Shown: positions 1 through 8,685, counted from the first letter of the stretch. The stretch: DNA of 64,000 nt from Arsenicibacter rosenii (GCF_001870735.1 NZ_MORL01000002.1:567076-631075), one strand, 5' to 3'. Made by a program: numbers and translations. Notes: generated by a model from the sequence alone, not told the origin.

Positions 1-734
1 CGCGGGTCGCGTGGGTCAAGCACATAATCTGCTTTTTCCAGTTCTTTTGCGGTCGCTTTTTTCCGGATCTGGTAAATCACGCCGTCATTATCAAGCTCTT
101 CTTCCGGGTCTTCGTCGAGCAGGCCATCGCGGTCATCGTCTTTCGGGTGCACCGTGCTGCGGTTGCGTTGCGCGGTGTAGAGGTACATGGTGGCCCCGTC
201 GGGATTGTTTTGTGGGCGCAGATAAATGGTTTTGGTGTCGAGAAGTCTGGTAATAGCGGGGTCTTTGCCGTAGTTATCGAGCAGGTATTTGGCCAGCCAC
301 ATGACCGCCTCGCTGCTGGTAACTTCACCGCTGTGGCGGCCGCCTTCGAAATAAGCGGCCGGTTTGTTGGTATGTTTGCCCGTTTTTTTGTTTGTCAGGG
401 TGAGTTGCAGAATCGGACGCCCTTCGTAGCTTTTCGCAACTTCGTAGAGGTCGACAAGGTTAGGGTATTGGTCGGCCCATTTGCGGCACCAGCTGTACAT
501 CACTTCCGGTGCGTGATACACGTCGAAGCTGAGTTTGGTGCCGGGAAAGTATTCAACATCTTTGGCATAGTGCTTTTTAAAGAAGCTGATGCCGTGGCGT
601 TCACCTTTGACGGTGTAAAACTTTTTGGTCGTATCCTGTTCCGGCCATTTAGGTTCGGTCCCGTAGTACGATTTCTGGGCTGAAGCACCCGCTGCCAGCA
701 GCATGCCGACCAGTAACGTAACGTACTGTTTCAT
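1..734 (-). CDS. M14 family zinc carboxypeptidase, N-terminal part
   Basis: Secreted zinc carboxypeptidase-type peptidase whose C-terminus lies beyond the left edge. Reading on the minus strand from ATG at 734, the protein begins with a signal peptide (MKQYVTLLVGMLLAAGASAQ). A peptidase M14 domain starts near residue 70. The zinc motif HxxE is visible as GGRHSGEV at about residues 134-137, in the usual context of an N-terminal M14 domain, and is followed by RPQNNPDGA, which fits the family's substrate-binding region. The third zinc ligand and catalytic Glu would lie outside the window, so activity cannot be judged. The frame is open to base 1. Export followed by periplasmic or extracellular peptide trimming is inferred from the family. 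Confidence 0.85.
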   Translation of the reverse strand, partial: MKQYVTLLVGMLLAAGASAQKSYYGTEPKWPEQDTTKKFYTVKGERHGISFFKKHYAKDVEYFPGTKLSFDVYHAPEVMYSWCRKWADQYPNLVDLYEVAKSYEGRPILQLTLTNKKTGKHTNKPAAYFEGGRHSGEVTSSEAVMWLAKYLLDNYGKDPAITRLLDTKTIYLRPQNNPDGATMYLYTAQRNRSTVHPKDDDRDGLLDEDPEEELDNDGVIYQIRKKATAKELEKADYVLDPRDP

Positions 735-880
735 AGGTTTTTTATAGTATTGCTTAGTTAAGTGCAGTTGGCCTGTCAGCGCCGTTTCTGCTGTGTGATA
801 TTACAATAAAATGTAATTTGGTGACAGAAGAGTCCGGCAAAATATTCAGTATGTTTTATGGAAAACAAGAGTATGTACCA

Positions 881-1549
881 ATGCCGGAAAAGCAAGGGGA
901 CATACAGTATGTGGATGCCCACACCCATCAGCGGACAGGCGATGTGTCGGTGATTGCCATCCGGAACCTCATCGTCGGGCATGATCCGGAGTCGCCGGAG
1001 GCCGTTCCGTTTTGTTCGGTCGGGGCACATCCGTGGTACTGGCGAAAGGCCGATATGGAGCAACTGCGGGCGTGGTCGGCTCACCCGTCGGTAAAAGCCA
1101 TTGGTGAGTGCGGCCTCGACCGGCTGACCGACACACCTTTGGACGAGCAGTGGCCTGTTTTCCGGCAGCAGATTGCGTTGTCGGAGGCGGTACGGAAACC
1201 GCTGATTATTCATTGCGTCCGGGCATTTCCGGAAATTGTGGCGGAGCATAAAGCGCAGCAACCAACGCAGCCGTGGATATTGCACGGGTTCAATAACCGG
1301 TCGTCGTTTCTGAATATGGTGCTGGATGCCGGCCTGTACGTTTCACTGGGCGCGGCCCTGCTACGCGGTGATTCGCCGGCTTCAGCGGCCATCGCCCGTA
1401 TACCGGCCGACCGGCTGTTGCTCGAAACAGATGATAAGCCTCTGCCGGTCAGTGAGGTGTATCAGGCAGCGGCCAGCCGGCTGGGTTGGTCATTGGCGCA
1501 GCTGGCGGCACAGGTGCGGGCGAATGCCGGAACGGTTTTTGGTGTATAG
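881..1549 (+). CDS. TatD family metal-dependent hydrolase
   Basis: TatD-type TIM-barrel metallohydrolase (DNase/phosphoesterase superfamily), about 222 aa. Recognisable metal-site motifs in order: DAHTHQ near the N-terminus, GECGLD in the middle, IHCV, a histidine in ILHGF, and LLLETDDKPL near the C-terminus, matching the ETDxP block of TatD. The protein is shorter than classical TatD (about 260 aa), as in a compact Bacteroidetes subfamily. ATG at 881 is chosen because homology starts just after it; ATG 851 and GTG 818 are in-frame alternatives. The gene lies 99 bases ahead of tcdA on the same strand, so the two may be co-transcribed. The exact substrate cannot be read from the sequence. Confidence 0.85.
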   Translation: MPEKQGDIQYVDAHTHQRTGDVSVIAIRNLIVGHDPESPEAVPFCSVGAHPWYWRKADMEQLRAWSAHPSVKAIGECGLDRLTDTPLDEQWPVFRQQIALSEAVRKPLIIHCVRAFPEIVAEHKAQQPTQPWILHGFNNRSSFLNMVLDAGLYVSLGAALLRGDSPASAAIARIPADRLLLETDDKPLPVSEVYQAAASRLGWSLAQLAAQVRANAGTVFGV

Positions 1550-1648
1550 TTGACAAAAAAGGCGTATTTTCGGGGTTACGTTTACAAGGCAGCTGACGGT
1601 GTAGAGGCCTTCAGCTGTACAGGAAAAACCGTAACGTACATAAGTATC

Positions 1649-2470
1649 ATGCAAGATCGTTCCTGGCTTTCGCGTACGCAATTGCTGGTTGGTAATGAGG
1701 GCCTTGACCAGCTGGCTAACGCCCATGTTCTGGTAGTCGGATTAGGCGGCGTCGGGTCGTTTGCCGCCGAGTTTATTGCCCGCGCCGGTGTCGGCCAAAT
1801 GACTATCGTCGACGGCGACGTTGTTGACCCGTCGAACCGGAACCGGCAGTTACCGGCCTTATCGACCAACCACGGCGTGTCGAAAGCCGACATTATGGCC
1901 GAACGGCTCCTCGCCATTAACCCTGAGCTGACCCTGCGGGTGGTGAAGGATTTTATCCGTCCGTCGATGGTTGAGGACCTGCTGGCGGCCGGTCCGTACG
2001 ATTACGTCATGGACTGCATCGACAGCATTACGCCGAAGCTCATTCTGTTGCAGCAGGCCTACGAAAAAGGGTTCCGGATTGTGAGCTCGATGGGGGCAGG
2101 CGGTAAAATGGACCCGACGCAGCTGCGGGTGACCGATCTCTTTGACACCTGGTCGTGTACGATGGCGCAGTACGTCCGCAAACGGCTAAAAAAACTGTCG
2201 GTAAAGCAGGGAATTAAAGCGGTGTTTTCGCTGGAATATGTCCGTAAAGAGTCGCTGATCATGACCGACGGCAGCAACTTCAAGCGGTCGGCCTACGGGA
2301 CGATTTCGTACATTCCGGCCGCCTTCGGCGGCGTCTGTGCCTCGGTTGTGATCCGTGAATTACTGGGTGAACCAGTAGCGCTCGAAAAGCGTCCGGACAT
2401 CATCAACCTGTCGAAGCCAAAGCCTGCCAAAAAACGCAAAAAGAAGGCACCGGCCCCTGAATCGGAATAG
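1649..2470 (+). CDS. tcdA: tRNA threonylcarbamoyladenosine dehydratase
   Basis: E1-like ThiF/MoeB family enzyme that cyclises t6A37 in tRNA to ct6A using ATP. Begins MQDRSWLSRTQLLVG, then the nucleotide-binding glycine motif GLGGVGS (about residues 29-35), DGDVVDPSNRNRQ (ATP/Mg site and arginine finger), and MDCIDSITPK, all typical of TcdA/CsdL. It has a lysine-rich tail (KPAKKRKKKAP). Length (273 aa) is normal. A longer reading from TTG at 1550 abuts the tatD stop, but family alignment supports the ATG at 1649. Confident on the family; the cyclase assignment rests on overall similarity to TcdA rather than other ThiF proteins. Confidence 0.9.
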   Translation: MQDRSWLSRTQLLVGNEGLDQLANAHVLVVGLGGVGSFAAEFIARAGVGQMTIVDGDVVDPSNRNRQLPALSTNHGVSKADIMAERLLAINPELTLRVVKDFIRPSMVEDLLAAGPYDYVMDCIDSITPKLILLQQAYEKGFRIVSSMGAGGKMDPTQLRVTDLFDTWSCTMAQYVRKRLKKLSVKQGIKAVFSLEYVRKESLIMTDGSNFKRSAYGTISYIPAAFGGVCASVVIRELLGEPVALEKRPDIINLSKPKPAKKRKKKAPAPESE

Positions 2471-2555
2471 ATGTATTAGACAGGATTACAGGATTAACAG
2501 GTTTTTCTCACTGCTCCGGGTGTGTTTTTCAACTGTTCATGCTAATGGGTTTATA

Positions 2556-2616
2556 CTACATAGCCACATAGAAAAACAAAGATTTTTACTCTTTTGTGCT
2601 CTATGTGACTATGTGG
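2556..2616. repeat. Imperfect intergenic inverted repeat with TTTGTGCTC...TGTGG word
   Basis: Between convergent tcdA and the oxidoreductase gene. Left arm 2556-2571 (CTACATAGCCACATAG) and right arm 2601-2616 (CTATGTGACTATGTGG) pair at 14 of 16 positions across a 29-base loop. There is no U-tract after the stem. A related word is found at 49222-49255 in another spacer, which suggests a dispersed element rather than a gene-specific terminator. The rest of 2471-2744 holds no gene that I can support. Confidence 0.55.
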
Positions 2617-2744
2617 TAAACATATACAGCGATGATTTCGGCCTGCATAGTTTAATTGTCTCTTACAAAGACATCTCCGGACAGGAAACTGTGCTCTCAT
2701 TTTTCCCCGGGAAGGGGCGGGGTAGGAGTCTATTGAGGAAAGCA

Positions 2745-3701
2745 CTACACGCGATAGTCCTCTTCGGTGATGATGATAGCCAGTTTACCCTTGACGCGGC
2801 CGGTTTCGCTGTACGAATGGGCGTCCGGGATTTCCTCCAGCCGGTAGCGCCGGTCGATGATGCTTTGGAGGAGGCCTTTCTTCGCCATGGTAAGCAAATA
2901 ATTCATGTCTTCGGCGGTAAACGACATCAGGATCGACTCTGCCTTTTGGGCAGTAAACACACTCTTGACCTGATCGAACACCTGCCGGGCCGAAGGAAGC
3001 GTGGTGATGTAGGTGCCTTCGTCGGTCAGCACATCGCGGCAGGCTTCGAAAGAGCTCTTCCCGACGGCATCAAACACCACATGGTATTTTTCGGGCTCTT
3101 TGGTAAAATCGGTAACGGCATGATCGATAATCCGGTCGGCGCCCAGCTGCCGGACCAGTTCCGCGTTTGTGGCGCTGCACACGGCCGTCACATCGGCATC
3201 CATGAAACGGGCCAGCTGAACGGCAAACGTTCCGACGCCACCCGACGCGCCGTTGATCAGCACGCGGTCGTGCGGGCGCAGTTTGCCTTTGTCGCGCAAC
3301 GCCTGCAGGGCTGTAAGCCCGCCCACAACCATGGTCGCAGCCTGCTCAAACGATACTTCGTCGGGGATTTTGACTACGTTTTTATCCTGTGCAATGACAT
3401 ACTGGGCATAACCGCCCCCAACCGGTCCGAGCGAGGCTACGACGCGGTCGCCGGGCTTGACGTTGGTTGCCAGTACGCCGACGGCCTCCACAACACCGGC
3501 ACATTCGCCGCCTAGTGTTTTCGGGAATTTGCCGGGCAGGAGCAGCTTCATGGCTCCTTCGCGGACTTTCCAGTCCATGGGATTGATTCCCGAGGCAAAC
3601 ACCCGGATCAGCACGTCGTGGCCATCGGGCTCCGGCATGGGCAATTCTGTTACGTGCAGCACATCACTGCTGCCATATTCGTTGATTACTACAGCTTTCA
3701 T
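2745..3701 (-). CDS. NAD(P)-dependent alcohol dehydrogenase / quinone oxidoreductase-like (MDR family)
   Basis: Medium-chain dehydrogenase/reductase of about 318 aa, starting MKAVVINEYGSSDVLH, typical of NADPH:quinone reductase-like enzymes. An N-terminal GroES-like domain contains GINPMDWKVREG. A Rossmann domain carries NGASGGVGTFAVQLA, the NADP-binding motif of zinc-independent MDR reductases. The cysteine-rich structural-zinc loop of classical alcohol dehydrogenases is absent, which supports the quinone reductase branch. ATG at 3701 is preferred over the 44-residue upstream extension, which has no homology-like content. Cytosolic reduction of quinones or enones is inferred from the family; the substrate is unknown. 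Convergent with tcdA. Confidence 0.85.
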   Translation of the reverse strand: MKAVVINEYGSSDVLHVTELPMPEPDGHDVLIRVFASGINPMDWKVREGAMKLLLPGKFPKTLGGECAGVVEAVGVLATNVKPGDRVVASLGPVGGGYAQYVIAQDKNVVKIPDEVSFEQAATMVVGGLTALQALRDKGKLRPHDRVLINGASGGVGTFAVQLARFMDADVTAVCSATNAELVRQLGADRIIDHAVTDFTKEPEKYHVVFDAVGKSSFEACRDVLTDEGTYITTLPSARQVFDQVKSVFTAQKAESILMSFTAEDMNYLLTMAKKGLLQSIIDRRYRLEEIPDAHSYSETGRVKGKLAIIITEEDYRV

Positions 3702-3742
3702 ACGTACGGTAACTAACCGGCCGTAAAATGTTCCGGCCCTAC

Positions 3743-4309
3743 TTAGCGGGCGGGCTGCGCAACCGGCCTGACAAAGAACCGGCGTAGCAGGCCGTAGAGG
3801 ATAAGGACAAGCGAGACGAAGAAGCCGCCCCATTTTACCGCACTCAGAATGGCACAGATGGCGGCTACCGTCAGTGAGGTGTCAGGGTGGGTCCGGAGCA
3901 ACGTGATGATACAGATGTTTTCCAGATAATCGGTCCACAAAAAAAGAAAAGGCACAATGTTGACCAGGTCAAAAGGCGTTACGGTGCGGTTTTTATAGAT
4001 TGCCGATAAGAGGATGCAAAGCAAAAATGTGTAGGTCAGCGGATAGATTGTGTCATAAATCAGTTCGCCTTCAGCATATATCTGCCGGCCTTCGGTACCG
4101 TACATATCAACCATATCCAGAATTCTGGCGGGTTCGGTATTAAACAGCAGCAGGTCAATCGGCCCGATGGGTTGCCCGGCGTACCGGTTAATCATTGCTT
4201 CGAGATTACTCAGAAAATAAGCCGGAAACGGCACGTACAGCAGCCCGCCTAAAAGTAATGTTTTCCAGGAGGCTATTTTGTACAGATACGTTGATAAGTC
4301 ACGTAGCAT
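3743..4309 (-). CDS. Hypothetical membrane protein, about four TM segments
   Basis: Not recognised. A 188-aa protein from ATG 4309 (MLRDLSTYLYKIASWK). It has hydrophobic segments at about residues 16-35, 95-115, 120-140 and 155-175, with a polar extracytoplasmic-looking loop between the first two. The C-terminus is basic (LLRRFFVRPVAQPAR). It lies 41 bases upstream of the MDR oxidoreductase on the same strand and may share a transcript with it. An upstream ATG at 4369 would add 20 mostly hydrophobic residues and cannot be excluded. No catalytic motif is visible. Confidence 0.65.
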   Translation of the reverse strand: MLRDLSTYLYKIASWKTLLLGGLLYVPFPAYFLSNLEAMINRYAGQPIGPIDLLLFNTEPARILDMVDMYGTEGRQIYAEGELIYDTIYPLTYTFLLCILLSAIYKNRTVTPFDLVNIVPFLFLWTDYLENICIITLLRTHPDTSLTVAAICAILSAVKWGGFFVSLVLILYGLLRRFFVRPVAQPAR

Positions 4310-4416
4310 GAGTGAGTTAAGGGGGGTAGTTTGTGGGGATAAAATAAGGCTAATCAGGAAAAAAAGCACGTATTTCTCTTTAACCGGTATATCTTTTACT
4401 AACCGTAAATAAAATC

Positions 4417-5565
4417 ATGACAATACATACACTTTTGGCGCTCACTTTCGGAATTGCCGGAACCTGTACGGCCACCCCGCCAGCCAGAACGAATAAAGCA
4501 GAGAAGCAGGAGATACTTTACGTCGGGACCTATTCCACGCGGGGCAGCGAAGGGATTTATGTATATGCCTTTGACCGGAAAACCGCTACACTCCGGAAAC
4601 TACAGGCGGTATCGGGACCGAAAAGTCCGTCGTTTCTGGCGGTTCATCCGTCCGGCAACTATGTCTACTCCGTAAATGAAGGGGCGCCGGTGGCCAATGG
4701 TGTCAGTGCCTATTCGGTTGACGGCCGCACCGGCCAGCTGACGGCCATCAATCAGGAATCGTCGCATGGGCGGGGGCCTTGTCACATCAGTATTGACCAG
4801 ACCGGTAAGCTGGCGTTTGTATCAAACTACGGGGGGGGAACATTTGCCGTATTGCCGGTCAGGGCAGATGGTTCGCTGGGGGCAGCAACCGATTCGCTGA
4901 CCTATTCGGGGGCCGGGCCCAACAAACAGCGGCAGGAAAAACCGCACATTCACTCCGCTATCGTGTCGCCCGATAACCGTTTTGTTTACGTATCGGATCT
5001 GGGGACGGATAAGATTTATAGCTACGCAATTGACAAGGCAACCGGAAAGGTTAAACCGGCCGCTACGCCTTTTGTGTCGGAAAGGCCCGGCTCGGGTCCG
5101 CGCCATTTTGTGTTTCACCCGAACCGGCGGTTTGCCTATGGCGTGCAGGAACTGACCTCAACAGTCGCCGTGTTTGCGGTTGATCCGAAAAGCGGAACGC
5201 TGACGGTGCTGGAAGAACGTATCCCGACCTTACCGGCAGGATTTACCGGATCAAATACCAGTGCCGATATCCATATTGACCCGAAAGGGCGTTTCCTGTA
5301 CCAGTCTAACCGCGGGGCCAATGTGCTGTCCATTTTCGCCATTCAGCCCGACGGCCGCCTGAAACTGGCCGGTCACCAGGCAACAATGGGCAAAACGCCC
5401 CGAAACTTTGTAATTGACGCGAAAGGCGAGTTTTTGCTGGCGGCTAATCAGGATACCGATACGGTTATTATTTTCCGGATCGATCCGAAAACCGGTTTAC
5501 TCACTCAGGTTGGGGAGCCGGTATCGATTCCGGCGCCGGTATGCCTGCAACTGGTAAATTTGTAA
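4417..5565 (+). CDS. Lactonase family beta-propeller (6-phosphogluconolactonase-like)
   Basis: Secreted seven-bladed beta-propeller of the YbhE/lactonase_7 family, 382 aa. A signal peptide (MTIHTLLALTFGIAGTCTA) is followed by repeating blade motifs such as PSFLAVHPSGNYVYSVNE, GPCHISIDQTGKLAFVSNYG, GPRHFVFHPNRRFAYGVQE and TPRNFVIDAKGEFLLAANQ. These are spaced about 50 residues apart. Family members hydrolyse 6-phosphogluconolactone or related sugar lactones. The export signal makes a role in the oxidative pentose phosphate pathway less likely and an extracellular sugar-lactone substrate more likely (inference). Monocistronic between divergent and unrelated genes. Confidence 0.88.
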   Translation: MTIHTLLALTFGIAGTCTATPPARTNKAEKQEILYVGTYSTRGSEGIYVYAFDRKTATLRKLQAVSGPKSPSFLAVHPSGNYVYSVNEGAPVANGVSAYSVDGRTGQLTAINQESSHGRGPCHISIDQTGKLAFVSNYGGGTFAVLPVRADGSLGAATDSLTYSGAGPNKQRQEKPHIHSAIVSPDNRFVYVSDLGTDKIYSYAIDKATGKVKPAATPFVSERPGSGPRHFVFHPNRRFAYGVQELTSTVAVFAVDPKSGTLTVLEERIPTLPAGFTGSNTSADIHIDPKGRFLYQSNRGANVLSIFAIQPDGRLKLAGHQATMGKTPRNFVIDAKGEFLLAANQDTDTVIIFRIDPKTGLLTQVGEPVSIPAPVCLQLVNL

Positions 5566-5661
5566 CCGATGCGTAAAAATACGCATCACAAAATCGGGTA
5601 ATACTGCGCTAAAACCGGTCAGTTGGTTTCCGCAATTTTGCATCGTAAGCCAACAACTACG

Positions 5662-6756
5662 ATGAACACTACCCTGATCACTGCACAATATACCACTCAA
5701 CATGACCGTCCGGCGGCTGCCTGGTGCCAGACACCTGATTATGGGCAACCGCCGGCCGATACCTCATTTTCATTGCCCGGATTTATCCGTAAAGACGTAT
5801 TCAAAGAACTGGCGGCCCGGCTCTGGAAAGGGCACTCATCGGGCCGGCGGCAGTTTGTTGAACGGCGGCTGAGCGATGCGCTGGGCCGGCCCGCAGATAC
5901 GATTGTCCTGGGCGATAGTGTGGTGTCATTGCTTGGTCAGCTGCTGGACACACTCAGTAGTTGCATACCGGCGGCCGTTGTTGTGAAACCATCGGTGTCC
6001 GTTGTCCGTGAGCTGGCCGAAGACGCATCGCTGGCCGTTTATGAATGGCCCCTGACCGACGATTTTGGCTATCACGAGGCCCTTTTTCCGGAGCTTCCGA
6101 CGCGTGCAGTGGTGGTGCTGGCTGCACCGGATCCGGTTGTGGGGGCGGCAATACCCGACAAAACCCTGCTCCGCTTGTTGGCGCAGTATCCTGATAATTA
6201 TTTTGTTATTGACGAATCACATGCGCTGGCCCCTGCCGACAGTCTGCTGGCCATGACGCGCCAACACACCAACCTGATTCTGCTGCGATCGTTTACAGTT
6301 GCCGGTACAACCCTCGGGTATGCCGTGGCCGAAACCGCGCTGAGCGCGGCGCTGCGGGCAAATTTGCCGGCCTTTTCCCTGAGTCATGTGTCGGAACTGG
6401 TCCTTGACGGGCTGCTGACGGCGGGCTTGCGGCAGGAGTGCCTGCAAAGCCAGCTGAATCTGGTAGCGCAGCGCCGGAACCGGTTCTATGAGCAACTCAA
6501 TGCCCTGCTGTCGCCGACGTTTCAGGTGACCAATACCCGCAGTAATTTCGTACTGATCTCAGGATATGACCGTGCGACTTACCAGTTGCTGCTCCGCGTC
6601 ACAGAAAGCCTTGGGCTTGTCGTGCGCGACCTCCATCAGGCCCGTCAGGTGAGGTATACCATCCAGATTCCCGTACGCCGGACCGACGAGAATGACTGGC
6701 TGGTAAACCGGCTGGCCGAGGCCATGGCGCCGTTTGATATGCTGCTGTTTATGTAA
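5662..6756 (+). CDS. Aminotransferase class I/II-fold protein lacking the PLP lysine
   Basis: HisC/CobD-like fold-type I aminotransferase of 364 aa, start MNTTLITAQYTTQ at 5662. Visible family landmarks are an N-terminal arm with SLPGF, the aspartate motif FVIDESHALAP (around residue 180; the Asp that contacts the pyridine N), and LLRSFTVAGTTLGYAVA at about 207-224. In HisC-like enzymes the last motif reads like SFSKxxGLAGLRxGY with the Schiff-base Lys. Here about four residues including that Lys are missing (SFT directly followed by VAG). The rest of the fold, including a likely phosphate-binding region, looks kept. It therefore may not be a transaminase, or may be a diverged PLP-fold protein. 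Cytosolic. Function not assigned. Confidence 0.75.
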   Translation: MNTTLITAQYTTQHDRPAAAWCQTPDYGQPPADTSFSLPGFIRKDVFKELAARLWKGHSSGRRQFVERRLSDALGRPADTIVLGDSVVSLLGQLLDTLSSCIPAAVVVKPSVSVVRELAEDASLAVYEWPLTDDFGYHEALFPELPTRAVVVLAAPDPVVGAAIPDKTLLRLLAQYPDNYFVIDESHALAPADSLLAMTRQHTNLILLRSFTVAGTTLGYAVAETALSAALRANLPAFSLSHVSELVLDGLLTAGLRQECLQSQLNLVAQRRNRFYEQLNALLSPTFQVTNTRSNFVLISGYDRATYQLLLRVTESLGLVVRDLHQARQVRYTIQIPVRRTDENDWLVNRLAEAMAPFDMLLFM

Positions 6757-6949
6757 AGCAGTAAAGGACACCGTAATGCAATACATACACAGTTTTGTAC
6801 TATATCAATGTCAATACAGTCAGATTTCAGAAACTTAATCTATATCGTTAAATTCTGATTAAAAATTATGGCCAATAAAATGTATATTTGTTGGATGCTC
6901 CGTGCGGATGTGTGTCGGGAAGGGGGAGCACCAGGCAAGTAATCCTTTT

Positions 6950-7348
6950 ATGGCTCATCTTATCACAAAAAAAGGTTCGGAAAACCGCGATCTGGAGTGG
7001 TTGCGGGAGTATTGGGGGCGAGGGGTCGAACGTATCTTTTTTATATACGGCGTTCCTGAGGGGGTCGCACGGGGGCGGCATCACCACGCCCGTTGCCAGA
7101 TGGGCCTGATTTGTGTATCGGGCTCGGTTGACGTGTATATCCAGTCTCCGCAACGAGATTATCATTTTACGCTGAATACGCCGGAAAAAGTACTTTTGCT
7201 CGCTCCTGAAGACTGGCGGATGATGTATAATTTTTCCGATGATGCCGTATTAATGGTTATGGCAGACCGGTCATACCGTGAAACGACGTATTATCAGGAA
7301 ATGTACCGGGAGGTAGCATTACCGAAACTGTCTGCCATGTATGCCTGA
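6950..7348 (+). CDS. FdtA/QdtA-like cupin (WxcM-like, dTDP-sugar isomerase family)
   Basis: Single cupin-domain protein of 132 aa. The segment GVERIFFIYGVPEGVARGRH, then HHARCQMGLICVSGSVDV, matches the FdtA/WxcM family of dTDP-4-oxo-6-deoxyglucose 3,4-ketoisomerases, including the histidine-rich cupin motif and the LICVSGS strand. ATG at 6950 fits homologous N-termini; an earlier in-frame start at 6902 would add 16 residues without similarity. No dTDP-sugar aminotransferase cluster surrounds it, so its sugar substrate is unclear. The stop overlaps the ATG of the next gene by one base (TGATG), which implies translational coupling. An AT-rich leader carries a TATATTTG (-7 like) box at 6883-6890. 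Confidence 0.75.
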   Translation: MAHLITKKGSENRDLEWLREYWGRGVERIFFIYGVPEGVARGRHHHARCQMGLICVSGSVDVYIQSPQRDYHFTLNTPEKVLLLAPEDWRMMYNFSDDAVLMVMADRSYRETTYYQEMYREVALPKLSAMYA

Positions 7349-8469
7349 TGAGGAGTCGTTCGGGTATTCTGCTGCTCATGGCCTTACTGCTTACCGGATT
7401 GTCTGCCGCCCGGCCACCAAAGCGCGCCCGTGACTATGGCCTGCGGTTGGGCGTTGTGCCGGCCGGTCCGCTCAATGCCATTACGGACGTACCGGGTGTG
7501 CGGGTCGGGCAGATAACACTACAGCAAGGCACGTCTGTCCGCACGGGAGTGACGGCTATCATTCCCCATACAGGTAATCTTTTCCAGCAAAAATGCCCCG
7601 CCGCGATCTATATCGGCAACGGTTTCGGCAAACTGACCGGTATCAGCCAGGTCGACGAACTGGGCACCCTTGAAACCCCGATTATCCTGACAAATACCCT
7701 GAGTGTTCCGACGGCGGCCGATGCACTGATCGACTATACGCTCTCGCAACCAGGCAATGAGCAGGTGCGGTCGGTAAATGCGGTGGTGGGCGAAACCAAT
7801 GATGGTTATCTCAACGACATCCGCGGGCGACATGTAACAAAACAACATGTGCTGGATGCGCTCCGACAGGCAACCACCGGACCGGTGGCCGAGGGCAATG
7901 TCGGGGCTGGTACCGGCACGGTTTGCTTTGGCTTTAAAGGCGGCATCGGTACGGCCTCGCGGAAACTGCCGGCCTCGCTCGGCGGCTATACCGTCGGGGC
8001 GCTGGTGCAGACCAATTTCGGGGGCGTGTTGCAGATTGCCGGTGTGCCGGTCGGCGTCGAACTCGGGAAATACTCCTACAAGGAAAATCTCGACGGCTCC
8101 TGCATGATGGTCGTTATCACCGATGCACCGCTCGACGCCCGTAACCTGAAACGACTGGCCAAACGGGCCTTTATGGGCCTGGCGCAGACCGGCGGCATTG
8201 CCTCCAACGGCAGCGGCGATTACGTCATTGCTGTTTCGACGGCCTATCAGATTCCGCACGAAAGCAAAAGCCCTTTCGACGAACAGAAAGTCCTCCGCAA
8301 CGATAATGTCTCGCCGTTGTTCATGGCGGCTATCGAAGCCACCGAAGAAGCCATTATTAACTCGCTTTTCATGGCCCAAACTATGACGGGCGATCAGAAC
8401 CACAACATCGAAGCCCTGCCGGTCGACCGCGTAGTTGATTTACTAAAGAAAGCAGGGGTTATTAAGTGA
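7348..8469 (+). CDS. P1 family peptidase (DmpA/BapA-type aminopeptidase)
   Basis: Ntn-hydrolase-like serine aminopeptidase that self-cleaves to expose its nucleophile; 373 aa. After a signal peptide (MRSRSGILLLMALLLTGLSA) the family blocks appear in order: NAITDVPGVRVGQ, ETPIILTNTLSVPTAADAL, VVGETNDGYLND, EGNVGAGTGTVCFGFKGGIG, and the autoprocessing site DGSCMMVV, where Ser251 corresponds to DmpA Ser250. NGSGDYVIA and TEEAIINSLFMA near the end complete the family. Family members release N-terminal amino acids, D-amino acids or beta-amino acids from amides and peptides. Probably periplasmic. Coupled by a one-base overlap to the cupin gene. A cluster of DnaA boxes follows the stop codon. Confidence 0.9.
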   Translation: MRSRSGILLLMALLLTGLSAARPPKRARDYGLRLGVVPAGPLNAITDVPGVRVGQITLQQGTSVRTGVTAIIPHTGNLFQQKCPAAIYIGNGFGKLTGISQVDELGTLETPIILTNTLSVPTAADALIDYTLSQPGNEQVRSVNAVVGETNDGYLNDIRGRHVTKQHVLDALRQATTGPVAEGNVGAGTGTVCFGFKGGIGTASRKLPASLGGYTVGALVQTNFGGVLQIAGVPVGVELGKYSYKENLDGSCMMVVITDAPLDARNLKRLAKRAFMGLAQTGGIASNGSGDYVIAVSTAYQIPHESKSPFDEQKVLRNDNVSPLFMAAIEATEEAIINSLFMAQTMTGDQNHNIEALPVDRVVDLLKKAGVIK

Positions 8470-8471
8470 TC

Positions 8472-8525
8472 TTATCCACGTTATTCCCGTCCGGAGTGTG
8501 GATAACTATGTGGGAATGTGGATAA
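8472..8525. promoter_or_regulatory. Cluster of three DnaA boxes
   Basis: Three bases after the peptidase stop, TTATCCACG (8472-8480, one mismatch) is followed by two perfect inverted copies TGTGGATAA (8497-8505 and 8517-8525, the complement of TTATCCACA), which are 20 bases apart. Three 9-mers in 54 bases is far above chance. No dnaA, dnaN or gidA gene is nearby and the flanks are not strikingly AT-rich, so a DnaA-titrating or DnaA-responsive site is more likely than the origin itself. Genes downstream are the toxin-antitoxin pair. Confidence 0.6.
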
Positions 8526-8685
8526 CTTCCGAACGATATTTGCCAGACAGATCATTTGACAGGGATTTTATTGGTTAAGGGTGAGTTTGGCATCGTATTA
8601 TTTCAAGTTTGTCTGCACGTTGTTTTGTCAGAAAGAACAACAGTATTTTGTTATTTTTGTAGGGCATAGAAAACGTGAGCATAGT

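Noticed and set aside
2520-3515. 331-codon plus-strand frame opposite the MDR oxidoreductase
   Set aside because: Antisense shadow of a well-recognised MDR enzyme.
7519-8403. 294-codon minus-strand frame opposite the P1 peptidase
   Set aside because: Composition is that of an antisense shadow, and the plus-strand gene is clear.
8470-8685. Chromosomal replication origin at the DnaA boxes
   Set aside because: No dnaA, dnaN, gidA or AT-rich unwinding element was seen nearby; kept only as a DnaA-box cluster.
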